From positions 1 to 60,429 of the forward strand of contig JAZOOY010000040.1 of the NCBI GenBank assembly GCA_045655325.1: DNA of 60,429 nt. Reading direction: 5' to 3'. Each line of letters starts with the position of its first letter. The stretch's first letter is position 1. The translations under genes were made by a program, and so were the position numbers. The DNA is from UBA1738 sp045655325 (lineage in GTDB: Bacteria > Bacillota > Clostridia > UBA1381). A model generated the notes under the pieces. It ran no database searches. It was not told where the DNA came from and worked only from the letters and a program-made list of their open reading frames with translations. Shown here one piece after another: positions 15,865 to 25,200 of the stretch.

Positions 15865-16516
15865 GTATGACAAAGACGCCATAGTCTATCCTTATATAAC
15901 ATCATACATCCGTGGCGAAATCCCTGAACGATGCGGGATTTTAAAGGAACTTGAGATTTTCGCAGAAAAGAATTCTGTGCCTATTGTTCAGCCGGAAACA
16001 GCAAAGTTTTTGGAAACTATGATGTGTATTAAAAGACCTGCAAGAATTTTGGAAGTGGGTTGTGCAATTGGATACTCTGCAATTTTAATGTCACAGTATC
16101 TTGCAGAAGGCGGTAGCATAACAACCCTTGAATGGGATGCAGAAACTGCCGAAATTGCCCGCAAAAACATTGAGAAATCAGGACTTTCAGATAAAATAAA
16201 AGTGGTTTTAGGCGACGCAAAGGATATCGTCCCAAGCCTTACAGGTGAGTATGACGTAATTTTCCTTGATGGCCCTAAAGCTCACTACATATATATGTTA
16301 AATGACTGCATACGCCTATTAAAAAAAGGCGGTATGCTTATTTCTGACAACATTCTTTATAAGGGAATGATTGCGGACGATGAACACGTTATAAGACGTA
16401 AAATAACCATTGTAAAGCGCCTGAGACGCTTTATATCAGCACAAATGCAAAGAGATGAACTTGAAACAGTTATTCTTCCGCTGGGCGATGGAGTAACTGT
16501 GGCAGTAAAGAAATAA
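15857..16516 (+). CDS. trmR: O-methyltransferase, probable tRNA 5-hydroxyuridine methyltransferase TrmR
   Basis: A class I SAM-dependent methyltransferase (219 residues) of the YrrM/TrmR type: SAM loop ARILEVGCAIGYSAILMS, ITTLEWDAETAEIARKN, YDVIFLDGPKAHY with the metal-binding acid, and LISDNILYKGMI. Bacillus TrmR methylates 5-hydroxyuridine at tRNA position 34 to 5-methoxyuridine. The U32 gene 18 bp downstream belongs to the family that makes the 5-hydroxyuridine, which supports this role over a generic catechol-type methyltransferase. GAGGAG sits 8 bp before the ATG at 15857; an in-frame GTG at 15842 is upstream of that site and rejected. The coding start lies inside the nrnA stop region. 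Confidence 0.82.
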   Translation: MVEYDKDAIVYPYITSYIRGEIPERCGILKELEIFAEKNSVPIVQPETAKFLETMMCIKRPARILEVGCAIGYSAILMSQYLAEGGSITTLEWDAETAEIARKNIEKSGLSDKIKVVLGDAKDIVPSLTGEYDVIFLDGPKAHYIYMLNDCIRLLKKGGMLISDNILYKGMIADDEHVIRRKITIVKRLRRFISAQMQRDELETVILPLGDGVTVAVKK

Positions 16517-16534
16517 AAAAGGAGGAAAGACGTT

Positions 16535-17764
16535 TTGAAAATTCCTGAACTTTTAGCACCCGGTGGAAGCCTTGAAAAGCTTAAAACAGCCATTTTATAC
16601 GGTGCAGATGCAGTTTATGTTGGCGGAGAATCTTTTAGCCTTAGAACCGCTGCTGAAAATTTTACATTTGAAGAAATGAAAGAGGGTCTTTCCTTTGCAC
16701 ACGAAAGAGGAAAGAAAGTATATTTGACCGCAAATATCATTCCTCATAATAAAGATATTAAAGAGTTTGCAGAGTACATCAAGGAAATTGCACCACTTGG
16801 TTTTGATGCAGTTTTGGTAGCAGACCCTGGAATGATGGACGTTATCAAGGAAAATGCACCTGATCTTCCAATCCATATCAGTACACAGGCAAATAATGTT
16901 AACTATAAAAGCGCAGAATTCTGGTATAAGCAGGGTGCAAAAAGAGTAGTTTTGGCACGTGAAATGTCTATGGACGAAATTCGTGAAATCCGTGCAAACA
17001 CACCGGAAGATTTGGAGCTTGAAGCTTTTGTTCACGGTGCCATGTGTGTTTCTTATTCAGGACGATGCTTGCTTTCTAACTACCTAACATCCCGTGATGC
17101 AAATCAGGGAGCTTGTTCACATCCTTGCCGTTGGAACTATACTCTTATGGAAGAAACAAGACCAGGCGAATATATGCCTGTTTTTGAGAACGAAAGAGGT
17201 ACATTTATCTTTAACTCCAAGGATTTATGTATGATTGAGCATATTCCGGAAATTGTTGAAAGCGGTATTACCAGCTTGAAGCTTGAAGGTCGAGTTAAGA
17301 CTTCATACTATGTTGCCACTGTTGTTAAGGCATATCGTGAAGAACTTGACAGATATATTAAAGACCCTGAAAACTATAAGTTTGACCCAAAACAGCTTGA
17401 TGAACTATGCAAGGTAAGTCACAGACCATACTCAACAGGTTTTTACTATGGAAAACCAAGTGACAAAGGTCAGGTTTACACATCAAGCTCATACATTCGT
17501 GAGTACGACCTTATCGGTATGGTAGAAGATTACGACGAAAAAACAGGAATTGCCACAATAAGTCAGCGAAACAGATTTTTCGTGGGCGATGAAATAGAAG
17601 TTTTAGAGCCGGGAAAACCATTTTTCACACAGAAAGTGGAATATATGGAAAACGAAAAAGGTGAGAGCATTGAATCTGCGCCACATGCACAGATGATACT
17701 GAAAATGCCAATGAAAGAGCCGGTATCAAACGCTGCAATGCTAAGGAAGAAAAGGGAGGAGTAA
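16535..17764 (+). CDS. Peptidase U32 family, probable tRNA uridine-34 hydroxylation protein (TrhP type)
   Basis: A 409-residue U32 protein. It shows PELLAPGGSLEKLKTAILYGADAVYVGG at the start, ISTQANNVNY, the U32 signature ELEAFVHGAMCVSYSGRCLLSNYL, the cysteine set in GACSHPCRW, and SLKLEGRVKTSYYVA. Collagenase-like activity was the historic name. Close relatives (E. coli TrhP/YegQ, Bacillus TrhP1/TrhP2) act in prephenate-dependent hydroxylation of tRNA U34. Cysteines of the SYSGRC/GACSHPC region probably hold an Fe-S cluster. The start is TTG at 16535 with AAGGAGGAAA 8 bp upstream. Only one U32 gene is seen here, whereas Bacillus has two adjacent ones. The family also contains RlhA-type members acting on 23S rRNA. 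Confidence 0.85.
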   Translation: MKIPELLAPGGSLEKLKTAILYGADAVYVGGESFSLRTAAENFTFEEMKEGLSFAHERGKKVYLTANIIPHNKDIKEFAEYIKEIAPLGFDAVLVADPGMMDVIKENAPDLPIHISTQANNVNYKSAEFWYKQGAKRVVLAREMSMDEIREIRANTPEDLELEAFVHGAMCVSYSGRCLLSNYLTSRDANQGACSHPCRWNYTLMEETRPGEYMPVFENERGTFIFNSKDLCMIEHIPEIVESGITSLKLEGRVKTSYYVATVVKAYREELDRYIKDPENYKFDPKQLDELCKVSHRPYSTGFYYGKPSDKGQVYTSSSYIREYDLIGMVEDYDEKTGIATISQRNRFFVGDEIEVLEPGKPFFTQKVEYMENEKGESIESAPHAQMILKMPMKEPVSNAAMLRKKREE

Positions 17765-17766
17765 TT

Positions 17767-18063
17767 ATGGCAGAGAGAAGTGAAGAGCTTTTAAACATAG
17801 GAAAGCGCATCCGCCAGATAAGATTACTTCACAAATTAACACAAGAAGAATTTGGGCAGATTATCGGAAAATCAACCGCAACTGTTTACGGATATGAAAG
17901 CGGAAAAATAATCCCACCAACAGATGTTATGATGACAATTTCTTCCTTGTTCCACGTATCACTCCGTGAGCTTTTTGGCTTAAAGGCAAGCGAAATGGAC
18001 GAAGCTACAGCTATTCTTTATTACGAGGCACTGCTTAAGGAATTGGGTGAAGATTATGAGTAA
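17767..18063 (+). CDS. XRE-family helix-turn-helix regulator
   Basis: A 98-residue protein with a Cro/CI-type HTH (residues ~10-65: GKRIRQIRLLHKLTQEEFGQIIGKSTATVYGYESGKIIPPTDVMMTI, in parts) followed by a short helical tail. It starts 3 bp after the U32 gene and overlaps the next small gene by 8 nt, so it is cotranscribed with them. Targets are unknown. Confidence 0.85.
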   Translation: MAERSEELLNIGKRIRQIRLLHKLTQEEFGQIIGKSTATVYGYESGKIIPPTDVMMTISSLFHVSLRELFGLKASEMDEATAILYYEALLKELGEDYE

Positions 18064-18337
18064 AAAAAGTACAAAATTGCTTCTTTTGGGAGCAGCAGCG
18101 CTTGGAGCGTATAATCTTTATAAGGGAAAAGGTGTGTTCAATAAGGTAATGTTCAAAGAACAGCATCAGGCTGTTTCTGACTACCTTGAAAATCATTTCC
18201 CGAACAGTACATATTCTGAAATAACCCAGACGGAAGAGGGTTGGTCTTGTATTGTTAATACATATCCGGGAAACTTTGTTTTGTATATGACAAAAACTCC
18301 AGAAGGCGTGTATGTTTTCTGGGAAAAAGAAATTTAA
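18056..18337 (+). CDS. Small membrane-anchored protein of unknown function
   Basis: 93 residues starting at the ATG 18056 (GGGTGAAG upstream). It has an N-terminal hydrophobic stretch (LLLLGAAALGAYNLY) and a soluble remainder with a YSEITQTEEGWSCIV and FVLYMTKTPEGVYVFWEKE segment. I do not recognise the family. It is translationally coupled to the XRE regulator by an 8-nt overlap, and the operon probably ends after it. Confidence 0.6.
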   Translation: MSKKSTKLLLLGAAALGAYNLYKGKGVFNKVMFKEQHQAVSDYLENHFPNSTYSEITQTEEGWSCIVNTYPGNFVLYMTKTPEGVYVFWEKEI

Positions 18338-18399
18338 AATTCACAAATTCTCCTTTTTAGCGTAATGTATAATATAAGCTAGAAAGGAGGATTTTTATT

Positions 18400-18564
18400 A
18401 TGGGACTTTTTGGAGGATGCGGAAATAATAATGATAGTAGCTGGATTTGGATTATAATTATTGTGGTATTTGTTCTTTGCTTCTGCAATGACGGAAATTC
18501 ATACGGATACGGCGGTAATAACTGTTGTGAAAACAATTGTCATGACCATGATCCATGTTGCTAA
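18400..18564 (+). CDS. 54-residue Cys/Gly/Asn-rich membrane peptide
   Basis: The ATG at 18400 has an excellent AAAGGAGG site 9 bp upstream, its own -10 (TATAAT, 18368-18373) and its own terminator (18581-18610), so it is very likely expressed as a single gene. The peptide has a short MGLFGGCGNN head, one strongly hydrophobic helix (WIWIIIIVVFVLCFC), and a tail rich in G, N, Y, H and C ending in HDHDPCC. The layout resembles small sporulation or coat-type membrane peptides (YjcZ-like) of Firmicutes, but the sequence is not clearly in that family. The Cys/His/Asp tail could bind metal (inference). Confidence 0.7.
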   Translation: MGLFGGCGNNNDSSWIWIIIIVVFVLCFCNDGNSYGYGGNNCCENNCHDHDPCC

Positions 18565-18580
18565 ATAAAAGCATATAAAT

Positions 18581-18610
18581 GAGCTCAAGGGTTTCCCTTG
18601 AGTTCGTTTT
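18581..18610 (+). terminator. Terminator of the 54-residue peptide gene
   Basis: Stem GAGCTCAAGGG / CCCTTGAGTTC (one G-U pair), loop TTT, followed by GTTTT. Confidence 0.8.
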
Positions 18611-18615
18611 ATATA

Positions 18616-18644
18616 TTGACATACCCGACTAAAAATGATAGGAT
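18616..18644 (+). promoter_or_regulatory. Promoter of rnmV
   Basis: TTGACA (18616-18621) and TAGGAT (18639-18644) are 17 bp apart, 33 bp before the chosen start codon. Confidence 0.65.
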
Positions 18645-18676
18645 ATACCATAGGAAAAACGTATTGGAGAGTTCAA

Positions 18677-19273
18677 ATGCTAAGCATAAAAGAAGCAATC
18701 ATTGTTGAGGGAAAATACGATAAAATCAACCTGTCAGGATTTTTAGACAGTTTTATTTTTGTGGCAGATGGATTTTCTATTTTCAATAACAAAAAGGACC
18801 AGCAAACCATAAAAACCCTTGCGGAAAACACGGGAATTGTTATTTTAACCGATTCAGATAGTGCAGGAATAAAAATTCGTAACTTTATAAAACAGCTAGT
18901 TCCAAAAGAACAGGTGAAGCACGCCTATATTCCTGAAATTGCAGGAAAGGAAAAACGTAAAACCGCTCCTGGAAAAGAAGGCCTTTTGGGTGTTGAGGGA
19001 ATAACCGAAGAAATAATAACCGATGCGCTAATCAAAAGCGGTTGCACAGTTTGTGGGGAAAGCGAAAAACCAAAAGCAAAACTAACAAAACTGGACTTTT
19101 TCAAGATGGGTTTATCCGGCGGAGAAAATAGTGCAGATTTAAGGCGTGAACTTGCTTTAATGCTAGGACTTCCGTCAAAACTTTCTGCAAATATGCTACT
19201 TGATGCAGTAAACAGAATGTCAGATAGAGAAACTGTAGAAAACTTAATTTGTGAGATTAAAAAGGACAGCTAA
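18677..19273 (+). CDS. rnmV: Ribonuclease M5-type TOPRIM nuclease
   Basis: A 198-residue TOPRIM protein. RNase M5 matures 5S rRNA in low-GC Gram-positives. The TOPRIM glutamate is in IIVEGKYDKINL, the second acidic motif is ILTDSDSAGIKIRNFI (DxD), and HAYIPEIAGKEKRKT and LLGVEGITEEII are M5-like. The C-terminal half (KLTKLDFFKMGLSGGENSA) fits the rRNA/L18-binding part. The start at ATG 18677 has GGAGA 6 bp upstream; an earlier ATG at 18635 lies inside the promoter. It stands alone between a promoter and a terminator. No rRNA genes are in the window. Confidence 0.87.
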   Translation: MLSIKEAIIVEGKYDKINLSGFLDSFIFVADGFSIFNNKKDQQTIKTLAENTGIVILTDSDSAGIKIRNFIKQLVPKEQVKHAYIPEIAGKEKRKTAPGKEGLLGVEGITEEIITDALIKSGCTVCGESEKPKAKLTKLDFFKMGLSGGENSADLRRELALMLGLPSKLSANMLLDAVNRMSDRETVENLICEIKKDS

Positions 19274-19289
19274 AAGCTGTTCTTTTTTT
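19261..19289 (+). terminator. Terminator of rnmV
   Basis: Stem AAAGGACAGCT / AGCTGTTCTTT (one G-U pair), loop AAA, then seven T's. It overlaps the rnmV stop codon. Confidence 0.8.
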
Positions 19290-19299
19290 GAAAATTTTG

Positions 19300-19328
19300 T
19301 TGATTATCTTTTAGCTTTGTGATATAAT
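19300..19328 (+). promoter_or_regulatory. Promoter of the LtaS-like gene
   Basis: TTGATT (19300-19305), 17-bp spacer, extended -10 TG-A-TATAAT (19323-19328). Confidence 0.7.
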
Positions 19329-19382
19329 TTTTCTGTCGTTTTTTGGAGAAAATAGTTAATAAAAAGAACAGAAGGTGAATTT

Positions 19383-21233
19383 TTGGATTTCAAATATGTA
19401 CTTGGTGTTATAAAAAAATACCATTTTATTTTATATTGCATTCTGGCACTTGTTTTGCCACAAATATGTTTAAGCAAGTTACTTGCTCCGGGATTTTTCA
19501 GCGAGGGTTATGTTAAGGTAATGCTTAAATTCTTCACAGCCGGATGGGTGTGCTTAATTACAGGATTTTGTGTTTTTGTATTACCAAAAAGAAGCGGAAA
19601 AATAACCTTTGGGATACTTTCAGGACTGTTTATAATTCTATCCTTCAGCCAGTATGTTTATTATAAACTTTTTGACCAGTTCTTCTGGCTAAAGAGCATT
19701 ATGCTAGCAGGCGAAGGTGCAGATTATTTAGACCACGTTTTGAAAATCATTGACAAAAGGATTATAGCTTTTGCCATTTTAGAAGTTTTGTTCCTGGCTT
19801 TAGCACTTATTTTCTGGAACAAGCCAAGTATCGCTAAAAAGAAGAGAAAATGGGCAACCATAGTTCCAATTATAGTTCTTGTTTGTTGCCATATTCTGAT
19901 GCAACCATGGCTATATGGTGATGCGCAGAATCAATGGGACGTATGGAAAAAACCGAGAGTTGTTTATAAAAACTTTAACGACATAAACAAGTGCATGGAA
20001 ATTACGGGAATCTATCAGTTCACTTTCCGTGATCTTTTCACAACGGTATTCCCGTTTGATGGATACGGCGAAAAGGAATTTAAGCAGGTTGATGAGTTCT
20101 TTGAAGAAAAGGGAAAACCTGAAAAGAATAAATATTCCGACCTTTTCAAGGGTAAAAACGTAATTGCAGTTATGATGGAGAGTATGGATACCTGGATGAT
20201 AGACAAGGAACATACACCAACTCTGTACAATATGATGCAACACGGAATAAACTTCACCAACTATAACGCACCATTTTTTGGCGCAGGATTTACCTTTGGT
20301 TCAGAGTTTGCCTTCAATACAGGGTTCTTTACACCGGTATCTGCAATTTCTGCATCAAACTTCAGTACTAACAGTTTCCCGTATGCACTAGCAAGACTTT
20401 TTACCCAAGAGGGATATACGGCAAACTCATTTCATTTTAATAGTCCTGATTTCTATAACCGTGGAATTATGCACAAAAGTTTTGGATATGAAAAATATAA
20501 CAGCGTGCAAGATTTTGGTATTACGGGAACAGATGCAGAACTTGACACAAATATGATTAAGTGCGATGCTATATACGAGAAAATGACGGAAAAAGCACCA
20601 TTTTTCAACTTTGTGGTAACATATTCTGCTCATCTTCCGTATACAGGAAACAGCAAAAAGCTTGCTCTTGCAAAGGAATATTATCCAGAACTTATAGGTA
20701 GGGAAGAAAACGAAGAACTTGACAATATCCGCATATTAACACACGATACTGACGAATTTTTCAGGATTTTGCTTGAGAGATTAGAAGCAGACGGACTTTT
20801 AGATGATACAGTAATCGTTGCATACACTGACCATTTTGCATACGGCGTATCTGACGAAGAATTATTGAAAGAATGGAAAGGCGAGACCTTATCTTATACA
20901 GTTCCTGCATTTATCTATTCCAAAAATATGAAGTTAACAAAAATAGACAAGCCTATGATGACAATAGACTGGGCACCAACTATTGTAAACCTTTTTGGGC
21001 TTGATGCCGTTGGAAAGTATATTGGAAACGATATACTGGCGCCTGACAATGACGGATTTGCTTACTTTGAAACATGGGGCTGGCTTGATGATGCTATGTA
21101 CTATGTACCTTCAAAGGAAGAGATACAAGAAGCAGATACAGTGCATATACAAAACCAAAACAAACGTGTAAGACAAAGTATTACGGTAAATGATACAATT
21201 GTTTTGGGTGACTATTATAAAGACAAAAAATAA
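19383..21233 (+). CDS. LTA synthase family sulfatase-fold membrane protein
   Basis: A 616-residue protein with about five N-terminal membrane segments (within residues 10-175) and an extracellular sulfatase-fold domain. Active-site features match LtaS: NVIAVMMESMD with Glu266 as metal ligand, FFGAGFTFGSEF with Thr304 as the likely nucleophile, and YTDHFAYG near residue 480 carrying metal ligands. LtaS enzymes transfer glycerol-phosphate from phosphatidylglycerol to lipoteichoic acid; other members modify different glycopolymers. The start is TTG at 19383 with AGAAGGTGA 5 bp upstream. It is monocistronic, ending in the bidirectional terminator facing the MerR gene. With the two LCP ligases it suggests wall glycopolymer synthesis. 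Confidence 0.88.
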   Translation: MDFKYVLGVIKKYHFILYCILALVLPQICLSKLLAPGFFSEGYVKVMLKFFTAGWVCLITGFCVFVLPKRSGKITFGILSGLFIILSFSQYVYYKLFDQFFWLKSIMLAGEGADYLDHVLKIIDKRIIAFAILEVLFLALALIFWNKPSIAKKKRKWATIVPIIVLVCCHILMQPWLYGDAQNQWDVWKKPRVVYKNFNDINKCMEITGIYQFTFRDLFTTVFPFDGYGEKEFKQVDEFFEEKGKPEKNKYSDLFKGKNVIAVMMESMDTWMIDKEHTPTLYNMMQHGINFTNYNAPFFGAGFTFGSEFAFNTGFFTPVSAISASNFSTNSFPYALARLFTQEGYTANSFHFNSPDFYNRGIMHKSFGYEKYNSVQDFGITGTDAELDTNMIKCDAIYEKMTEKAPFFNFVVTYSAHLPYTGNSKKLALAKEYYPELIGREENEELDNIRILTHDTDEFFRILLERLEADGLLDDTVIVAYTDHFAYGVSDEELLKEWKGETLSYTVPAFIYSKNMKLTKIDKPMMTIDWAPTIVNLFGLDAVGKYIGNDILAPDNDGFAYFETWGWLDDAMYYVPSKEEIQEADTVHIQNQNKRVRQSITVNDTIVLGDYYKDKK

Positions 21234-21260
21234 GGAGATGTGAAATTCACATCTCCTTTT
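21232..21260. terminator. Bidirectional terminator between the LtaS-like and MerR genes
   Basis: Near-perfect palindrome, arms AAGGAGATGTGAA and TTCACATCTCCTT, with A- and T-rich flanks serving both converging genes. Confidence 0.8.
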
Positions 21261-21263
21261 AAT

Positions 21264-22028
21264 TTATTCAATAAGGGCAATAACTTGCGTGATAAACTTG
21301 CTTTTATCTTTGTGTTGTGGTGGTCCTTCAATATAAAGGTTACGGAACACACCTGTTAGCTTTATGTTATTTTCTTCGGCATATTCTATAAGTTTTTTTC
21401 GTGCATCAGGAAACCCTTCATACGGCCCGTGATGGAATAAAGAAATTGCCTTGAGTGTTGGGATATGCACGATATATTCGCCTTCACTTTCAGGCGGAAC
21501 GGCAACACAATAAAAAACTTCCAAAGGCGATTCTAAAGAGATTTCGGTGAAATACATACGTCTTGTTGTATCAGTTCCATATTCTCTCATAGCTTCAAGC
21601 GCCGTATCGCGAAGCAGGTTTGTTTTATCTGCGATGGAAGAAGAAGTATATGTACGGCAATAAATTGTTTGCGGGTCAATGGTGATTTCTTTAATTTCAC
21701 CGCCTTTTGTGCGGGTTCGCTCCTTTAGTTTTTCGATGGTGAGATTAAGCTCATCTCTCATATTTTCAAGACGCTTTATCATAGGTTGTAAATCGGAAGT
21801 ACCATTAAAGTAATCATAAACTTCGTCAAGGGAAAGCCCTAAGTTCTGAAAAACTCGTATTGTACGAATCTGAGTGAAGGTATCAATGGTGTAGTATCGG
21901 TTGCCGGTAGAACCATCTTTTTTATCAGGTTTTATAAGTCCTTTTGTTTCGTAGTTTAATATTGTTTTTCTGGTAATTCCAACGGCTTTTGCAACTTCGC
22001 CGATGGAAAATAGGTTTTTATTGTTCAT
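21264..22028 (-). CDS. MerR-family regulator with GyrI-like effector domain
   Basis: 254 residues: an N-terminal winged HTH of the MerR type (FSIGEVAKAVGITRKTILNYETKGLIKPDKK), a coiled dimerisation helix (MIKRLENMRDELNLTIEKLKERT), and a C-terminal GyrI-like ligand-binding domain (about 100-254; FYCVAVPPESEGEYIVHIP, LFHHGPYEGFPDARKKLIEYAE). This is the architecture of BmrR/TipA-type regulators that sense hydrophobic or cationic molecules. The start at 22028 has GAGGA about 8 bp upstream; an ATG at 22046 has none. Divergent from the 1308-residue secreted protein, whose promoter has a 19-bp spacer with a dyad, so that gene is the likely target. Confidence 0.9.
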   Translation of the reverse strand: MNNKNLFSIGEVAKAVGITRKTILNYETKGLIKPDKKDGSTGNRYYTIDTFTQIRTIRVFQNLGLSLDEVYDYFNGTSDLQPMIKRLENMRDELNLTIEKLKERTRTKGGEIKEITIDPQTIYCRTYTSSSIADKTNLLRDTALEAMREYGTDTTRRMYFTEISLESPLEVFYCVAVPPESEGEYIVHIPTLKAISLFHHGPYEGFPDARKKLIEYAEENNIKLTGVFRNLYIEGPPQHKDKSKFITQVIALIE

Positions 22029-22084
22029 AAAGACATCCTCATTCAAAAAAATTCCAATTTTCTTATAAAAAATCTCAAAAACTG

Positions 22085-22115
22085 TTGCATCGTCCCTTGG
22101 GGTACGATGTATAAT
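22085..22115 (+). promoter_or_regulatory. MerR-type promoter with 19-bp spacer and internal dyad
   Basis: TTGCAT (22085-22090) and TATAAT (22110-22115) are separated by 19 bp instead of 17. The spacer carries an inverted repeat whose outer arms are CATCGT (22088-22093) and ACGATG (22104-22109). Overlong spacers with a dyad are the hallmark of promoters activated by MerR-family proteins through DNA untwisting. It points right, towards the secreted-protein gene; the MerR gene is divergent. Confidence 0.7.
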
Positions 22116-22201
22116 TATTATAGCATAATATAAGTAAATTTCAAGAGCAAAATGGTGATATTTTGAAATTTAATAAGTTATGAGGAAAAGAGGTAATGAA
22201 G

Positions 22202-25200
22202 ATGAAGAAATTTTTAAGTATTCTTTTGTGTTTGTGCATGGTTATGTCATTTATGCCACTTGGCACTATGGCAGCGGACAGCACAGAAAGTGATGAGCCT
22301 ACCAGTACAGAAGTTCTGGATATGTTTGGCTTTAAGCCCGACATTGACTCTTATGACACAAATGCCCTAAAACCGGGAACACATCCGATAGAACCAAAAT
22401 ATGACTTCTATCTTGACACAGGAAGTACTGTAAAAAAGGGTGTTACTACTATCAAGAGGTTTATTTTGAATGCTTTAACAAAATCATTTGCCTATAAAAA
22501 TAGCACTACAGTAACTGATGCTTTTACAGGTAAAGAATCAAAGCCTTACTTTGTTTCAACAGCCTTTTCAGCTTCAGGAACTGGTATTAATAATCTTATC
22601 GCAAAAGTTTATTTTGAATATGGTGCATCATGCGGTAATATATTCCTAAGCATTTATGATGCTGAAGGTAACGCACTTGTAAAAGGACACAATACTGGTG
22701 GATACGTAGTTACAACCGATCAACTGGAAATGTGGGAATTTGAAGGACTTTTATCAGTAACTGCCGGTGACTTTGATGGTGACGGTATAGATGAACTTGC
22801 GGTTTATACACCTAATAATGCAGACGAAACCTCAAGCGGAAGTGCTCATAACCATATTACTGTAGGGATTTTTGAATTTGATCCTAAAACCAATACAGTT
22901 TCTACAAAGCAGTATATAGACCTTACATCAAAGGCAAAAGCTGACGAAATATGCGAATGGGAATACAGCTACAATGGAAGTAAAAAGCAGTTTTATTGCA
23001 TTCCTTATGTTGCGCTAAATGCAAGCGATGTAAATAGTGATGATACAGATGACCTTTTTGCTGTAGTCAGCTTTTCTACTTGGTTCAGAGGTGCAGGCGG
23101 AAAAGATAAATATTCAACAGCAATGATGATTGAACACAATAGAAACTTTGCATCAGTTCTTGAAGCATACGAAGGAACAAAAGGCGGAAACCTTAAACAG
23201 TCTATTAAACACAGAGTATTGGTAACTGAAGCTTTAAAAGGCGGTTCAAGTAATGCTAATACAGAAAACCGTTTCATACTTCGTAATGCTAACGTCACCT
23301 TTGGAGATATTACCGGTGACGGTACTGACGAAATCATCATCGGCGGAAACTATACAAGAGCCAACGTTGCAGATACGAATTCAGGTCTAACTGTTACCTC
23401 GAATAGATTTGTGGAAGTAGATGGCGAAGGTGCTCTTTGTCATATTGTTGGTTACACAAGCTATGAAAACCTTAAAAAGAAGAATACATACGATAAAAAC
23501 ACAGACTATCAATGGGTAGTGCAGCGTACTGGTAACGGCTGGACATATTGGTACAACGAAGACAATACTGACTCAGGACCTATAACAGTATCATTAGCTG
23601 CATACAAGCATAATGGCGCAGGTCTTCCTGATACAGTATTTATTGGCGGACAGTTATTCGATTATGATAATGAATCAGCAACACTAAAGTTTACAAGCGA
23701 CTATGACGATAGTAGCTTTAGTGATTCCAGCGGAAGTAGTGTAGTGTGGATTGGTAAAGCAGTTACAGGAAACGTTGCCGACACAATGTATGGTAGAGAA
23801 ACTCTAATGTTTCCATATTACTACAAAGTAAGTGGTAAAGATAACTATAACTGTATATTAGCTTCCTATAGCCAGGGCATTTCAAGTGGATCAAAAACTG
23901 GAAAATATATTGCTTGCACTTCAGGAATACAAGCATTCGCGGATTCAAAAACTCAAAAGGTAGTATCTGTAGCGCTTTTAGACGGTGGCGGAAAATCATC
24001 ATATATTACTTATGGTGGAAATAATACTGATGTATATTTCAGTAATATAGAAGTTCTTGCAATTATGCAGGCACCACCTTTATATGAAGAGCTTAATGAT
24101 GATACCTACATTGGTAACTCTGCAACAGGCTTTGCGAAGTCAACAGGATCAAGTGAAGGAATATCACACGGCGGATCACTTACTGCAGGTGTTGTTGCGG
24201 GTTTTGAACAGGAAACAAGTTTCCTTGGTCTTTTCAAGGTGGCAGGTGCTGAATATGAGTTAAGTATTACAGGAACAGTATCATATGATCATAGCACAGA
24301 AACAACATATGACTATTCTACAGGATTTGAAACAGCAGGTACAACCGATACAGTAGTTGTATTTACAGTACCTTATGTAAGATACAACTGTACAATGTAT
24401 GTTCCGGAATATAAGTTACCAACAGAAGCTGACTACAATTCTTTATGCAAATTCCGAGATGAACTTACAAATAACCTTGCAAAGTTTACAGAACTTGGAG
24501 AGGATCAGGCTGGCCCTAGCTACGGAAGAGGTTGCGAATACTATTTATATAAATACGATTCCTGTGTAGATGAAAATAACTTCCAGGATCAATATGCTGT
24601 ACTTTATAAAGTAGAGCAGGAAATTGACTTTATCGAAAAAGCTATTGCCCAGTTTGACAAGGGCGGTACAGGTAATTGGGGTGATGTTGTAGAAGGTGCC
24701 GTTTTACCATATCATTACAGTGTACCACAGCAACCAATGGTAACTACCGTAGATGTAGCAACTTATGATGCAATAGCAGAAATGACACCAGGACTTGAAA
24801 AGATTTACGGCAACGTTTTCCATGAAGATTATCATGCAGGTGACCCTAACTCTTATGCACATTCTGTTGGCGACCTTAATGCAACAGGTACGGTTCTTCA
24901 GTCAAAGCAGTCTATCGGTTCTTCAGAAGACGGATTCCTTACAAACAGTAACGTTTCTTCTGCAGGAAGTGTTCAGTCACAGACAATTTCAGTAGAAAAA
25001 GCAACTTCTGACACTATCGGCTGGGGTGCTGCAATTGAAAATACATCTGTTGCAAACGTTGGTGGTGCAAAGGTTGGATTTACAGTAACAGCTGAATACA
25101 ACGGAAGCTCTGTAAAAACTTCAACAGAAGGTAACGAATACTCAGGTGCCGTTGTTGGTCTTCCTGCAGGCACACCGGCAGATTATTCATACGCTTGGAA

